DNA of 64,000 nucleotides from the NCBI GenBank assembly GCA_021234595.1, contig CM037855.1, forward strand, positions 63,974,151-64,038,150, written 5' to 3'. A model generated the notes under the pieces. That model saw only the letters and a list, made by a program, of their open reading frames with translations. It made no database searches and was not told the origin of the DNA. The DNA comes from Delia radicum. Its lineage: Eukaryota; Arthropoda; Insecta; Diptera; Anthomyiidae. This document shows, in pieces, positions 43,230 through 54,910 of the stretch; positions within the stretch are counted from its first letter, which is position 1; every line of letters begins with the position of its first letter. Position numbers and translations under genes: made by a program.

Positions 43230-45390
43230 TTTTATTTTATGAATAGGATCGGACACGGAAAATAAGTTGTAAAACTCATTAAAATTTGTACATAGACATC
43301 GAAATGGATTAAATTCCTCATAATTATATCTGCAAAACGACGTTTGTATAGGAACATAATTCCTTGTTACCCATAAGTTCCAATGAAGTAATCAAACTGC
43401 ATTTTGCATGACCTGTAAAAAGAATATTTCTTGCACTTTCTCAAATTAAGAGACATCCCATTAAAATTACACCATTCAGCAAGTATTGTAAGATCATTCT
43501 GTAACAAAATGCAACCTGATTTACTATTCAAGGATAAAAATAGCTTAACATAGTCTGCATACATCAAGATTCTAGAGTTATTAATAATAGACGGAAGGTC
43601 GTTTAAATATAAAACAAATAAAATAGGACCAAGATTACTACCCTGCGGCACACCAGACGTGACAAATATCTTCCTAGATACTTGATTTCTGAACATAACC
43701 CCTTGACTTCGATCTTTCAAGTATAACGATATCCAATTTAAAAGCCTCTGAGGAAACCCAAAGACACCTAATTTGTGTACTAAAATATTATGACTGACCG
43801 TATCAAAAGCCTTACTAAAGTCTGTATAGATAACATCAGCCTGACAACCACACGAAAAAGCATTAAAGACATGATAGGTTAATTCCATTAAATTTTTTGT
43901 TGTAGATCTACGCTTAACAAAACCATGCTGGTATGGAGATATCAAATTTCCTACCATATGAATCAATCTATCAGTGAAAATCTTTTCAAATAACTTAGGC
44001 AAAGCACTCAATTTCGCAATTCCTCTATAATTGTCAATACAACGTCGATTACCATTTTTGTGAAGGGGAATAATAAAACTATCCCTCCAAAAAGAAGAAA
44101 AGTAGCCAATTTTCAGTGAATAATTAAAAATCTTAGTAAGCGGAATAAACAATTCACTAGCACAATTTACCAAGAAAGATGAATGCACACCATCCGGACC
44201 AGGTGAGTTAGAAAATCTAAGACTCTTTAAACCTTTTAAAACTGCATCCTCAGTACTGATAAAATCAGAGACAATATTAAAAACATTAAGATTGAACGGG
44301 TAAATAGTTGTTGATACAATAACAGCAGAATAAGTATTCAGAAAAAATTTTGCAAATAAATCAGATATTTCAACAACATTTGAAAACTCTTTGCCATCAA
44401 AATTCATAGATGCGGGAAAACCACTAATCTTCCTTTCAGAATTTACAAAACTATAAAAACTCTTTGGATCGGTCCGAAAAATAGTCTTCATTTTAACCAA
44501 ATAATCCGAATAACATCTCTGATCTAATGCATTATATCTATTCCTAGCAATAGAATAATTCATGTAACTAATGGAAGAACCCTTCTCCTTATGTTTTTTA
44601 AACAGTCTACTCTTAACATTCCTTAATCTTCTCAACTCACTCGTAAACCAAACAGGACCAGTTGTTTAACAAATTTATTATTACGGATAGGGACTGAACT
44701 CGAAAACCCAGAAAACAAAATATCATAATTTGTGGATATGCAATTATTCAGTCCATTATTCAAACAAGACCATAATTTTTCTCTTAAAAAGCATTTTAGT
44801 AAATCATAATTCGTCCTACTAAAATTAAACTGTTTAAGGGAAACAACTTCAGAACAGGGAGCCCTAGAAAAATCAATAATATCAACCACAATAAAGAGTG
44901 TTGGATGATAATTATCCTGAGGACAAACAAACGGTAACGATCTAGAAAGAGAAATGTCAGGGCAATTCGAGAAAACAAGATCCAGAAACTTGTCACCTAT
45001 ATTAGATATATTGTTAAACTGAGTAAGACACGAATCAAACAAGATATCGAAAAATTTATCCATATCGTTGGAAGAACACAACGGTACTAATCGACAAAGA
45101 TCAGGACACAATGACCAACACACCTTAGGCAAATTAAAATCACCCAAAACGATGATAATATCGTTTACACCAAGTCTGTTAACAACTTCACGTATGAAAT
45201 TAGCATGATCCAGATAAACTTGCAAACTAGATCTAGGTGGAATATACGAACAGGTAATATAAACATATTTATTATCAGAAGACAAACGAACACATAAAAA
45301 TTCAACATCTCTAACACTGCAAAAATCAACGCGATCCAAAGATATTGAGCAGTGTACAGAAATCAAAACACCACCTCCGATTCATCTATA
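43230..45390 (-). pseudogene. Element C ORF2: endonuclease (partial) and reverse transcriptase
   Basis: Minus strand: GGGVLISVHCSISLDRV (start of preserved part), VLGDFNLPKVCW (GDFN box) and a degenerated SDH box (PQDNYHP), then via a frameshift at about 44635 the RT: NSPGPDGVHSSFLVNC, YRGIAKLSALPKLFEKIF, YQHGFVKRRSTTKNLM, VIYTDFSKAFDTVSHN, SGVPQGSNLGPILFVLYLN and LMYADYVKLFLS, then LNLRKCKKYSFYR. The catalytic YADD reads YADY, so the enzyme is dead irrespective of stops. After the stop at 43367 further frames (FLYKRRFAD, FDVYVQILM) look like the C-terminus, implying loss of the connection region. About 60 N-terminal endonuclease residues are missing. Confidence 0.82.
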
Positions 45391-46289
45391 AATATGATAA
45401 TGAAATATGATAATCTATAAAAAAAAATAATTAATTAAAAACAATTTGATTGCCAATTTGCAATTTGCCGCTTTTTTATTTTTCAACTTGTTTTCTTTTA
45501 TACACAAATCAGCTGTTCTAAAGCAGGGCAGCATTTTTTGTATAAATTCATGTTTTATTGTGACTATGAATATGGCAACATATTAAGAGGGTTATGACAA
45601 CATTATTTAAATGTCACTTATAAAAATGCAACATTTTTTTGTCAGAAAAGAAAACGTCATTAATTTTTTTATTTTTTCAGATTAATTTTTACATTTACTG
45701 AATTTAGTGAAAGCAAAAACTGGATAAAAATTTATACTAATAGGAATACATATTATTAACTTATTCTTTAAATTTATTTTGATTTCAAAGTTGCAGCGAA
45801 AATTGTGGATCATGTTTTTCCGAAAAACAAAAAACGCCTAACAGGTTAAAAAATTTTTTTTCTTCCATTTTTTTTAAACCTATGTTTTTATGTATTTATC
45901 ACTATTCATTACTAAAAAATTATAATATTCTCTTTTGTGACTTTTTTGAAATAAATTTGTACATTTATGAGATTTTGTGATAAACAATTGGATTTTAAAT
46001 TAAATTTATACTAATATAAATGCATACAATAAATTTACTCTTTGAATTTTTTAGTAGCACATAAAGTATGCTTTAATTTCCAATTTCGTTCATTAATTTA
46101 TCGCTTTTCACTCCAAAGTTACAGCATAAATTCTAAACTAAGGTTTTTTTTTCCAAAAAACAATAATGCGCTTAACGGGTTAAAAAAATTTTTTTTTCAA
46201 CTTTTTTTTCTCAAATGCTGTGTTTTTATGTGCTTATAATAACTCATCAATAAAAATATATAATATTTTAAAACTACGGCTTCTATGAA
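45391..46289. repeat. AT-rich insertion with a tandem dimer of ~300 bp
   Basis: Two similar halves, about 45660-45940 and 45930-46270, share ATAAATTTATACTAAT/GGATAAAAATTTATACTAAT, AAAGTTGCAGC/AAAGTTACAGC, AAACGCCTAACAGGTTAAAAA / TGCGCTTAACGGGTTAAAAA and CTATGTTTTTATGT/CTGTGTTTTTATGT. It replaces the start of the ORF2 endonuclease of element C. No gene. Confidence 0.6.
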
Positions 46290-46828
46290 TTAATCGCCAC
46301 TTTGGGATACAGAAATAAGCGGGGGATCCACGACAGTTCCACTGGACGGTCCCAAAGTCCTGGTACCAAGCGAATTAGACTAAAAAAGTTGCGAAACACC
46401 GGGCGAAGTTGGTAAAATATTTGAGGGAATATCCCCAACCTCTAACCTTCCCGAGGACTTTTCCGTTTCGGTGAAGCACCCAATCCGCTTGAGAGCTTAA
46501 AATCAATAAACAGATTCTCAAATTTTCTAATTTTCACAGTTAGTTTATGCAACTCGTTGCCAATCTCAGTAAACGCTACTTTACCATCCTTAAAGAGTTT
46601 ATAAAAATTGATGTCCAATGACCTACAGTTGACACCAGACCACCGAAGACCTTTAGATGAATCAGTTATTTTATCAAAATCCCTACCATTAAACCCAGCG
46701 CACTGGTAGTGAGCAAGGTTATCACATAGCCAGCATGTTAAAAAACGATGACCATTTTTAACTTTACAGTCAGCAAATAAGCACGACATTTTCTGAGTGT
46801 AAATAAATATATAAATGAATAAGCCCAA
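46290..46828 (-). pseudogene. Element C ORF1 with PHD-like zinc finger
   Basis: Minus-strand frame starts MSCLFADCKVKNGHRFLTCW near 46790 and continues CDNLAHYQCAGF and KGLRWSGVNC, a Cys/His pattern like the PHD finger found in ORF1 of CR1-type elements; then a Lys/Leu-rich heptad-like stretch (FTEIGNELHKLTVKIRKFEN). A stop after RKSPREG (46442) is followed in another frame by VGDIPSNILPTSPGV and GPSSGTVVDPPLI to 46290. Probably binds the element's RNA or chromatin; now truncated. Confidence 0.6.
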
Positions 46829-46835
46829 AGGTATG

Positions 46836-47692
46836 CTATAAAAAATCTAATAATTAAAAATAAACTCAAACCAGTTTTAAAATAAACACCAATATATACC
46901 AACAACAACAGTTGAGCAAAGACTTACAAGAAAACAGAAAACAAAGCACAATCAATGAAACGAATATAGATCAATTATTTTAAATAAATTTGAAACCAAA
47001 GAAATCATAAAACACTATGAACATTAATACACTTTATAAATCTCACTTCACGGAAGTTATGAAAACAATTTAAAACAATAAATACGGGATAAAATTCAAT
47101 TAAAATAATATTAAAATAAAAATTATCAAGAGCACAAATTATTTCACGACTGACACAAGTAAACGGTTGCCAACTTATATACTTTAAATGGGCTATAATA
47201 TCAGACCTTGCACCACACAGTGGAGTGAATCAAAAAAAGTGGTAATATAATTAGAACTTCTTAACTACTTTACCGATTAAGACCAAATGTATATGTAATC
47301 GTTAAGGAGGAGTATAGCTTTCAGAATATTAATTTTGAAGTCACCCTGTGTTAACGCAGGGTGAGCACTTAGGTGCCAAAGTAGACCACCTCGAGTACAA
47401 AAAAAATCATGCTAACGGTAATAAGTTACCTCTTACAGTTTAAAAGTTGTGTGATGTTGAAAATTAAAAATCAATTTTTTGAAATAGGTCAAAAAAATTG
47501 TAAAATTTTTGAGAAAAAGTAGCTTCACTCATACGTTTTTTTATAATCTAGTAGAAGGAAAGTAAATATATTCGAAAAGAACAGGCTTTGAGAATAGTTT
47601 TAAATGAAAGTATTATTAATTTTGGACATGCACCCTACACCCAGCATTGATCGAAAATTACCAATTTTCAAGCAAAATTACAAGTTTACACA
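46836..47692. other. AT-rich DNA, possibly the 5' region of element C
   Basis: No gene. A 22-base palindrome-like hairpin CACCCTG/CAGGGTG with GTTAAC centre is at 47343-47364. Confidence 0.4.
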
Positions 47693-48150
47693 CGTGGGCA
47701 AAAAAATACTCGCCCATTTCCTAACCTTTTAAAACATAATATTATAGACCAATAAAATGTTAATTATTCTTCATCGAGTTTGCCGCTGGGAAATGAAAAG
47801 TGGGGTCCTGGGAGATCTTTTTGTAAAACAGTCAAATTTTGAAATTATTTTTTTGCGCTTTTAAAAAAAATCATATTTAGATACAATTTTTTTTAATTTT
47901 TTATTTCTTATTAATTAACGACAATATAATCTTTAATACATATTAAAATTGTTAACATAGCATAAATACCTATTTAGATATTATTTATCAAATTTAAGTT
48001 GTTATAACACAAAAAACACTATTATATATATCTTTTTTTTTTAAGTAGAGGTTCACACCTGTTCAACGATGTATAACATGTCTGGTGAATACGTTTACAA
48101 ACGTCTGAAAACTTTTTTAGAATGTATCAACTCGACCAAAAATTTTATTT
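47693..48150 (+). repeat. Inverted repeat arm, left
   Basis: From CACGTGGGCA through TTATAGACCAATAAAATGTT, TTATTAATTAACGACAA and TTAACATAGCATAAATACC to ATGTATAACATGTCTGGTG. Complementary to 48790-49070 plus 53946-54126, which are separated by element D. The inner end would encode MYNMSGEYVYKRLK, seen in both arms. Confidence 0.75.
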
Positions 48151-48419
48151 GTATAAAAATCATGGTAGTATATGAGTAATTAATATAAGAGATATTTGGT
48201 TTTTTTATTTGTTATATTATTTGTTTGGGAACATTTTCCCAAATAACTTTACATAAGGAATGATACTTCAATGTAATCTCCATTGCAGACTCTACTCAAA
48301 TGATGCAATTCATAAGTGTGGAATATGTTTATATGTATATTATAGAATTTATCTTTAGAATAGGCAGTCTTAGGTAAGTAAGGCAATTGTTAAATTGTTA
48401 ACAAACTTCATTTATGACA

Positions 48420-48695
48420 ATCATAAATTACCTGGAAATATTTCTATGTAAATGTTTTTATTGAAAGAGTGATTGAAGATATGCAAATTTATCCTGTATC
48501 CATAAACTATTGCGGTCAAATGGTAACCATTAGGACCCGTGGATAAACCCATACATAATCACAAATTATCTGTAAATATTTCTATATACCTGTTTTTATT
48601 GAAAGAGGGATTAAAAATATGCAAATTTTGTCTGTAGCCATAAAATATTGCGGTCAATTGGTAAACATTAGGATCCGTGGATAAACATATACAAT
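48420..48695 (-). repeat. Two tandem copies of a ~138-bp unit
   Basis: CATAAATTACCTGGAAATAT (48422) and CACAAATTATCTGTAAATAT (48560) open two units sharing TTTTTATTGAAAGAG, ATGCAAATTT, ATTGCGGTCAA and CCGTGGATAAAC. On the minus strand the units give related frames (FNPSFNKNRYIEIFTDNL and FNHSFNKNIYIEIFPGNL), so it may be a duplicated exon-like segment. Function unknown. Confidence 0.65.
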
Positions 48696-48789
48696 TCTGA
48701 AAAAATACATTTATACATAAATGAATGAAAAATAGGAAGTTTACCTGATTTTGCTGTTGTAGGTTTATTGGTACCATGATTTTCATATA

Positions 48790-49070
48790 AAGGAATTTTA
48801 ATATAAATACAGTTTTTGGTAGAGTTGATACATTTTAAAAAAGTTTTCAGACGTTTGTAAACGTATTCACCAGACATGTTATACATTGTTGAACAGTGAA
48901 AACCTCTACTTTAAAAAAGAATAATTTATTGTAAATTTTAAAAAATGTCTAGAACAAATAAGTAAAAAAACAAAAAAATATATATAATAGTGTTTTTTGT
49001 ATTATAAATAAGTAATATCTAAATAGGTATTTATGCTATGTTAACAATTTTAATATGTAATAATAAATAA
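48790..49070 (-). repeat. Inverted repeat arm, right (inner part)
   Basis: Complement of about 47925-48150, including CCAGACATGTTATACATTG and GGTATTTATGCTATGTTAA. Element D interrupts the arm after AATATGTAA. Confidence 0.75.
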
Positions 49071-49323
49071 TAAATAATAAATAATAATATAATTCTTTAT
49101 TTACATAATTAAAAATTGTTTACAATTCATTGATTTTCACAATATTTAGATTCATAATCATGTATTAAAGAAAAAGTGTTAGGACAATGTTTATTAAAAA
49201 CGTCTGTCAAAAATTGCAGTTATTTTGTTTCGGCATTTAATTAAACTCGGATACTAAAAGGTTTCTATATGTTGTGCTGTGCTACTTTTTAAGTAATTTG
49301 TAAGGTTGACGTAATCGTTTTCT

Positions 49324-52300
49324 TCATGACCATCTAGTAAAATCTTTTAAAACTGGACAAATCCCCATAAAGTGTTGAAAAGTTTCATGTTCGCGTAGAT
49401 TACACAAATTGCAACGTTTCGATTCTTCATTAGCGCCGTATATATTACCATTAAGACTTATCATTCCGGTTTTTGCTTTAAATATAGAGGTTATTCTGTC
49501 ATTATAGCGATTATTTGCCAAGTATTGTTGACCTTGTTCTGGATTCAAATATTTATACATTCTTAACTCGCTTTCTGAATTTTTCTGAAGTCTCTCTTGA
49601 TGGTTGTATTCTTTTAATTTTGTTAACCAAAAAAATTTTGTAACCCAAAAAAGAGCCCGACGTATTATTATTTTAGAGAGAATATGGGGTAGCATATTGT
49701 ATTCATATTGAAACAAGGTGTTTGAAATATATTGTAAGTGCTATATAGATGAGTAGCTTCTGCTGCTGTTTATAGCATTATTGCATAATTTGGTGTATCA
49801 TCAGGTACTTTTAATATCTTTTTTAGAAAGTACCGTTAAAGCTTATCAATATCATCGAAGTGTTCAAAACACCATACTTGAGCCGCTTATGATTGAATAG
49901 ATCTGGCAACCGCTAAGAATACCTTCCATTTCATTTGCAGATTAATGTCCCTTTTGCCTAGAAAGCTTTGCCAAGTTGTATTAATTGCAGTTTTCGCTTG
50001 AATATTTTTTTTTCTACGTGCTTCTTAAATCTTAATTTTGGTGGTAGAACGACCAAGTATGTAAATTCTGACTATATTTTTACTTCATCATAATTGAACT
50101 ACCACTTTTCGTTCGATCGTAGTCGGCCACCATTTCTAAAAACAACTATTTCGGATTTGTTAAGGTTAACTTCAAGGTTCCAAGTTCTGCAGTATTGTTC
50201 AAGATTTATGATCATGTTTTGTAGTGTTGTGACATTATCAGCTAATAAGACGATGTCATCCGCGTATAACAAAAGACGAATATTAATATTTTCAATATAA
50301 AGTCCACCTCCGATACATTCATGCAGATCATTGATATAGAATGAAAAAGAAGAGGTGAAAGTAGACAACCTTGTTTTCTTCACCAGTCCATACAGCAGAC
50401 GCTGTGTTGTTATAAATACTCTCTATCATTCTGACAAACCTGTACGAAACACCCATGTTAAAAAGTTTAAAGATTAGAGCCTTTCTTGAAACATTTTCGA
50501 AAGCGGCTTTGAAATCTATAAAAAAAGCGTTTACTTTCTTTTTCTCACTCAGTTTTATGCTAATAATGGCTGCCAGGTTGTAAATGTTATCGACTGTCGT
50601 GTATTTTCTTCGAAATCCAGCCTGATATTCTGTCAAGATTTGGTTATCTTCTACTAGGGTAGCCAGATATTGAATTGGCAAAAAAAGTACATCAAAGAAA
50701 AAAAAGCAGTACAATTAACAAAAAAAAAGTACATTTGTATTTTTATTGAAAATGTCCTTAAATTCATTAAATAACATAACAAAAAATAACATATACTTCA
50801 GTAAAGAATATAAAAATGAACAAGATTATATTTTTGTTGAACATTTCGGTTTGGTTCGTTTATATAATTATTAAATAATTATATTTTATTTCTTTTTTAA
50901 ATAATTCAAAAATTTATAAATATTTATCATCCTTTAACAATTAACAATTCCATTTTTGCCATTTTCAGTTTTTAAAAAATTAAAAAACTGTACACATGTA
51001 AATTCAAAATTAGTTCTAATTGTCAGTTCACTCTCTAAATTTTGAATTAAAAGCGTGTTTCTTTACTTTCTCAGTTGCCGCATTTGAATGTGGTATAGAA
51101 AAAATAAACATACAAATTCCAAAAATATTTACGATTTGTTGTGATTAAGAAATTCATCACAATGCTGGCGACTGACTATTGATTAATATAAAGAAGAAAA
51201 GTCGTCACGACTGGCGATTTTTTGCTTCTCATATAAAAACACGATAAAATACTTCTGTTAGTCGCCACAAATGTGTTCAGGTTGTAAAGACATTTTAACA
51301 GGGCGCTTCTAACTGTGTGAATCTTTCTGCACTGAAAAAAAATGTTACTAAAGATACTTAACAGGGAAAAAAGTACAAATAAAAGTACAAAAGGCAAAAA
51401 AAAGTACTTTAGCGTACTTTTTTAGGGGTTATGCTGAAAACAGTACATTGACTAAAAAAAAGTACGCGTACTGGTGAAAAAAGTACGTCTGGCGACCCTA
51501 TCTTCTACCCACTTATATAATATTTCATGTAGAATGCCCATCATTATCTTTACTGCACAATACATAAAAGATATTCCTCTATAATTGTTTGGCTGAGTTG
51601 TGTCTCCTTTTTTATAAATTGGAAAGATAACCGTTTTTATGAATGAATTGTATATTTTGCTGTTATTAAATATGTTGTTGTATGTGATAAGAAGTTGCAT
51701 AAGAAATTTATCTGTGGCGTTTTTAAAAAATTCGTAGGGTACCATATCCTCACCAGGGGCTTTATTTAAATTTAACTTGCTTAGTATGGTTTTCAACTCA
51801 TACATGGTAAATGGGGTATCTAATATGTAATTTTCTCTATAATTTGGGGCATATTGGAATTCAAGTTCGTTTCGTGGTGGATTTAATAAAGATTCAAAGT
51901 AGTTTTTAAATGCTGATGCTGAAATATCTATTCCAATTTTGAATGTATGGTTTCGTATTTCTTTTGCCGTTTTCCACCATTCTTTAGAGTCTTGTATTTT
52001 GTTTATTTTATTTATAAGTTGTTTGTGATAATTTTCTTTACAAGTTTTACATATTTGCTTATAAGTTTTTTGGGCTAGCAAATATTTTTCTTTATCCTCT
52101 AGTTCGTTTGTATTTCTATATTGTTGCAGACATTCAAAGCTCTTTTCTCTTGCTGTATTGCATTTATAATTATACCAGATTTGTTTGGATTCAAAAGTGA
52201 TTTTTTTGGTACTTGAATTTGTAGTTGATTTTGTAATTATATCACAAATATCCTTCAAACTCAAATGAGTTAATGAATTTTTTAATTCTTCTAAGTTTGT

Positions 52301-53165
52301 ATCTAAATTTTGTTTGTATGTTTCTTTTTTATCCTCTTTCCAATATAGCTTTGGAAGTAAATTTAACTTCTTGACAAAATTCTCATTAAATGATACATTT
52401 AATACATTTAATTTTATAGGATAATGATCTGACCACACCTCATTTTCTACAACAAACTCCTCCACAGTATGCAATACATCCTGTGTTGATGCGCATATAT
52501 CATTAAACGATGCACCTATTGTGTTAGAAAAAGTAAGCCTCCCATCTTCATCACCACGAGTTCTACCATTTAATATAAGCAGAGTATTATCATTGCAAAA
52601 GTCTAATAATTGACGCCCCTTTCTGTTATCAATCTTATCTGTCGACCTTCTTACTTCTAACCCAGCCGTAAACAATTCTTTATATATGTCGACAATATCT
52701 TGGTTAAGTTCACCAATTCTGACATTAAGGTCTCCGATTACTATTGGGTTCAGCAAGCTACTTTCTTCAAACGTATTTCGCAGCATATTAAATTCCGTTT
52801 GCCAATTTGCTGGTCTTAAGTAAAGCACTATCATAGTAACCGTTAAATTTGTTGCAAATAATTTAATGAAAAACGTTTCACCTTCTTTTTTAAATTCAAA
52901 TTTAATTCCATATTGAGCTAGTTTTTTGCTAACACCACATAGGTATCCATCAATTGCACGTCCAAATCTAGATATTTTCTTTGCTGGTCCAAAATGTAAA
53001 TTAAACCCAAAAAAGTGATTTTTTGCTACTTCAATTTGCAGTTTATTGATTTTATCGGCTCTCCATAAAGCGCAAAAAGCTCATTTTCTCCACTTGAATT
53101 ACCACATACTAAAAGATTTTCATCATTCCACTTAAACCTCCTTAATTTTAAGTTTATCTCAACTT
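49324..53165 (-). pseudogene. Element D ORF2: endonuclease, reverse transcriptase, zinc motif
   Basis: Minus strand: endonuclease with FGFNLHFGPAKKISRFGRAI, IDGYLCGVSKKLAQYGIKF, NPIVIGDLNVRIGELN and VWSDHYPIKLNV (53020-52390); linker; RT with NKAPGEDMVPYEFFKNA, NYRGISFMYCAVKIM (51560), the hAT insertion, then EYQAGFRRKYTTVDNIY, NAFFIDFKAAFENVSR, FYINDLHECI and RLLLYADDIVLLADN (50270); connection region with several breaks (50090-49720); C-terminal CNLCNLREHETFQHFMGIC. The YADD pair is intact. The long frame 52834-51508 is unbroken up to the insertion. Lesions: stops in the endonuclease start, a frameshift at the PQG box, and the insertion. Confidence 0.82.
50655..51500. mobile_element. 846-bp hAT-like MITE inside element D RT
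   Basis: Ends TAGGGTAGCCAGA and TCTGGCGACCCTA, inverted repeats with one mismatch in 13. Perfect 8-bp duplication TCTTCTAC at 50647-50654 and 51501-51508. The motif AAAAGTAC or its complement recurs many times in the outer ~100 bases of each end, like subterminal transposase-binding sites. No transposase; the frame at 51176-51397 is not recognisable. Confidence 0.92.
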
Positions 53166-53192
53166 ACCAAGATTTTATGCTGTTTTCTCTTA

Positions 53193-53610
53193 TCAAGTAT
53201 TCTTCTTTTTAATATTTAAAACGCTTTTTCTGTTGTTGTTTTTTTTTGGTATAAGATCTCGTTCTACAGATATATATGTACCAGCTAACTTTTTAGTATT
53301 TTTCATAACATCTTCTAGTCCTTGCATTGAACTGAAATCCACAACTACTGACATTTTATCATCACGATCAAAAATCTTACGTGTAGCTTGTATCTGTGGG
53401 TCAATTTGCATTGTTTCTTTAAAAATATTTTGTACCTCAATCAAAGGGTCTTTATTAGGCACTAAACCTTTTATGAAGAGCTTTGTGGATTTAACTTGGT
53501 TTTCAAGCCACTTCATATCTTTTGTAATTTCCTCATTTTCTTTTTTTAATTTAGACATTTCTTCTTTCAAACTTGTATTTTCTACCCTAAAGCACTGGCT
53601 TCTGAACTAA
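53193..53610 (-). pseudogene. Element D ORF1 fragment: coiled coil plus RRM-like domain
   Basis: Minus-strand frame starts in a Lys/Glu-rich heptad segment (MKEEMSKLKKENEEITKDMK), then STKLFIKGLVPNKDPLIEV and ATRKIFDRDDKMSVVVDF and ERDLIPKKNNNRK. This coiled coil followed by a beta-strand-rich domain is typical of ORF1 or ORF1-like RNA chaperones. Ends 27 bases before the ORF2 region. About 126 codons, shorter than typical full ORF1. Confidence 0.5.
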
Positions 53611-53945
53611 TTTTAATCGATAACTTTCATCGAGTTTTGCACATACCTAAGTTTGAAGAACAAGGCCAGCTGATATAGTTATAATTTGCTTGTGGTGTTA
53701 GTGACACAAAAAAATTATTCCAGTATTTTATCAATATTAATTATTATTTTTGAGCAAAAAACTTTCAACTTCAACGTTAAAAATATCATCTAAACCAGCG
53801 ACTTGTTCAAGCACTTTAACGAGACCCAGCTTCAGACAGGGCAGCTCCTCCAACAGCACCAGTACAAGGCCAACAATACAATCAACAAAAATTAAGAAGT
53901 CGCACCGAAACACGTCTTGTTGAAAATGAGTCCTATTTATAATAT

Positions 53946-54126
53946 AATATGTTTTAAAGATTTTGTTGTCGTTAATTAATAAAAAATAAATGGAAGTAAA
54001 AAAATTGGATCTAAATATGATTTTTTTAAAAGCGCAACAAAATAATTTCAAAATTTGACTTTTTTACAAAAACACCTCTTGATGAAGAATAATTAACATT
54101 TTATTAGTCTATAATATTACGTTTTA
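53946..54126 (-). repeat. Inverted repeat arm, right (outer part)
   Basis: Complement of about 47693-47925: includes AGCGCAACAAAATAATTTCA, AACATTTTATTAGTCTATAA and the outer end TGCCCACGTG. Lacks a ~45-base segment present in the left arm. Polymerase B sequence begins immediately after. Confidence 0.75.
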
Positions 54127-54909
54127 TGCCCACGTGTTCAAATGTAAAACATTAAATGATTATTTAATGTTGTATTTGAAAACGGATGTTTTGCTTTTGG
54201 TAGACGTTTTTGAGAATTTCAGAAAAGTGTGTAAAGACATATATAAATTAGACCCTTGCCATTATTATACTGCTCCGGGACTTTCGTGGGAAGCTATGCT
54301 TAAAATGGCCAAAATAAATTTATAGTTATTTACAGATATAAATATGATATTATTTATTCAAAAAGGAATACGTGGAGGAATTGTGCAATGTTCCCAAAGG
54401 CATTCTGTAGCCAATAATAAGTATATGACTGATTTTAATCCAAACTTACCATCTAAATATCTTATGTATTTGGATGCGAACAATTTATATGGTTGGGCAA
54501 TGTCGCAAGCATGAATGGGTAAGTGTTGTGAACAATTTTGTCGTTAATTTGATGTTTTCCATTTAATTTACCCTTTTCATATTCATGAAAACCACAATGA
54601 TTTTCCATTTTGTTGTGAAAATAAAAAAACAACACATGCAAAACAGAAAAAATTAGTAACGGATTTAAAAGACAAAGAGCACTTTGTCATTCATTATAAA
54701 AATTTAATGCAATCTTTAAAACATGGATTAAAACTCAAGAAAATACATCGAGTCCTAAAATTTAAACAATCGCCATGGCTAGAAAAATATATTTTATTAA
54801 ATAATATACATAGAAGTAAGGCAAAAACTACATTTGAAAAAAAAAAATTTAAATTATTGAATAATGCTGTCTATGGGAAAACCATGGAAAACATAAACAA
54901 AAGAAAGAT
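54127..54909 (+). pseudogene. Polinton DNA polymerase B, central fragment
   Basis: Protein-primed family B polymerase. The frame reads YLMLYLKTDVLLLVDVFENF (54150-54210), YTAPGLSWEAML, a stop, then QKGIRGGIVQCSQR, YLDANNLYGWAMSQ (motif A, about 54467-54510), and in other frames HYKNLMQSLKHGLKLKKIH and FKLLNNAVYGKTMENINKR (motif B, 54845-54903). Motif C with its catalytic Asp pair is lost because the gene stops where the ATPase begins. The exonuclease part upstream is missing here; a possible N-terminus is at 40252. At least three breaks. Would replicate the element's DNA. Confidence 0.85.
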
Positions 54910-54910
54910 A

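Larger units (their letters stand above)
42325..46835 (-). mobile_element. CR1/Jockey-group retrotransposon C, internally deleted
   Basis: Minus-strand order: ORF1 with a PHD-like finger (46828-46290), an inserted AT-rich tandem repeat, ORF2 endonuclease lacking its N-terminus (45390-44632), RT (44635-43230), then a 3' region with a 120-bp tandem repeat and a TAAATAAATAAATA tail at about 42325-42340. Flanking duplication not identified. Confidence 0.7.
49071..53945 (-). mobile_element. Non-LTR retrotransposon D, near full length, with a hAT-like insertion
   Basis: Inserted into the right inverted-repeat arm: flanks AATATGT lie at about 49061-49067 and 53949-53955. The minus-strand tail is a TTTATTA-type repeat (49071-49095). 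Holds ORF1 (53610-53193), ORF2 (53165-49324) and a 5' region. The clade is uncertain; the C-terminal CCHC-like motif and RT resemble I/R1-group elements. Confidence 0.7.

Noticed and set aside
53233..53610. A 125-codon plus-strand frame opposite element D ORF1
   Set aside because: Complement of a coiled-coil coding stretch; the minus-strand reading has the expected heptad and RRM-like layout and fits the ORF2 order.
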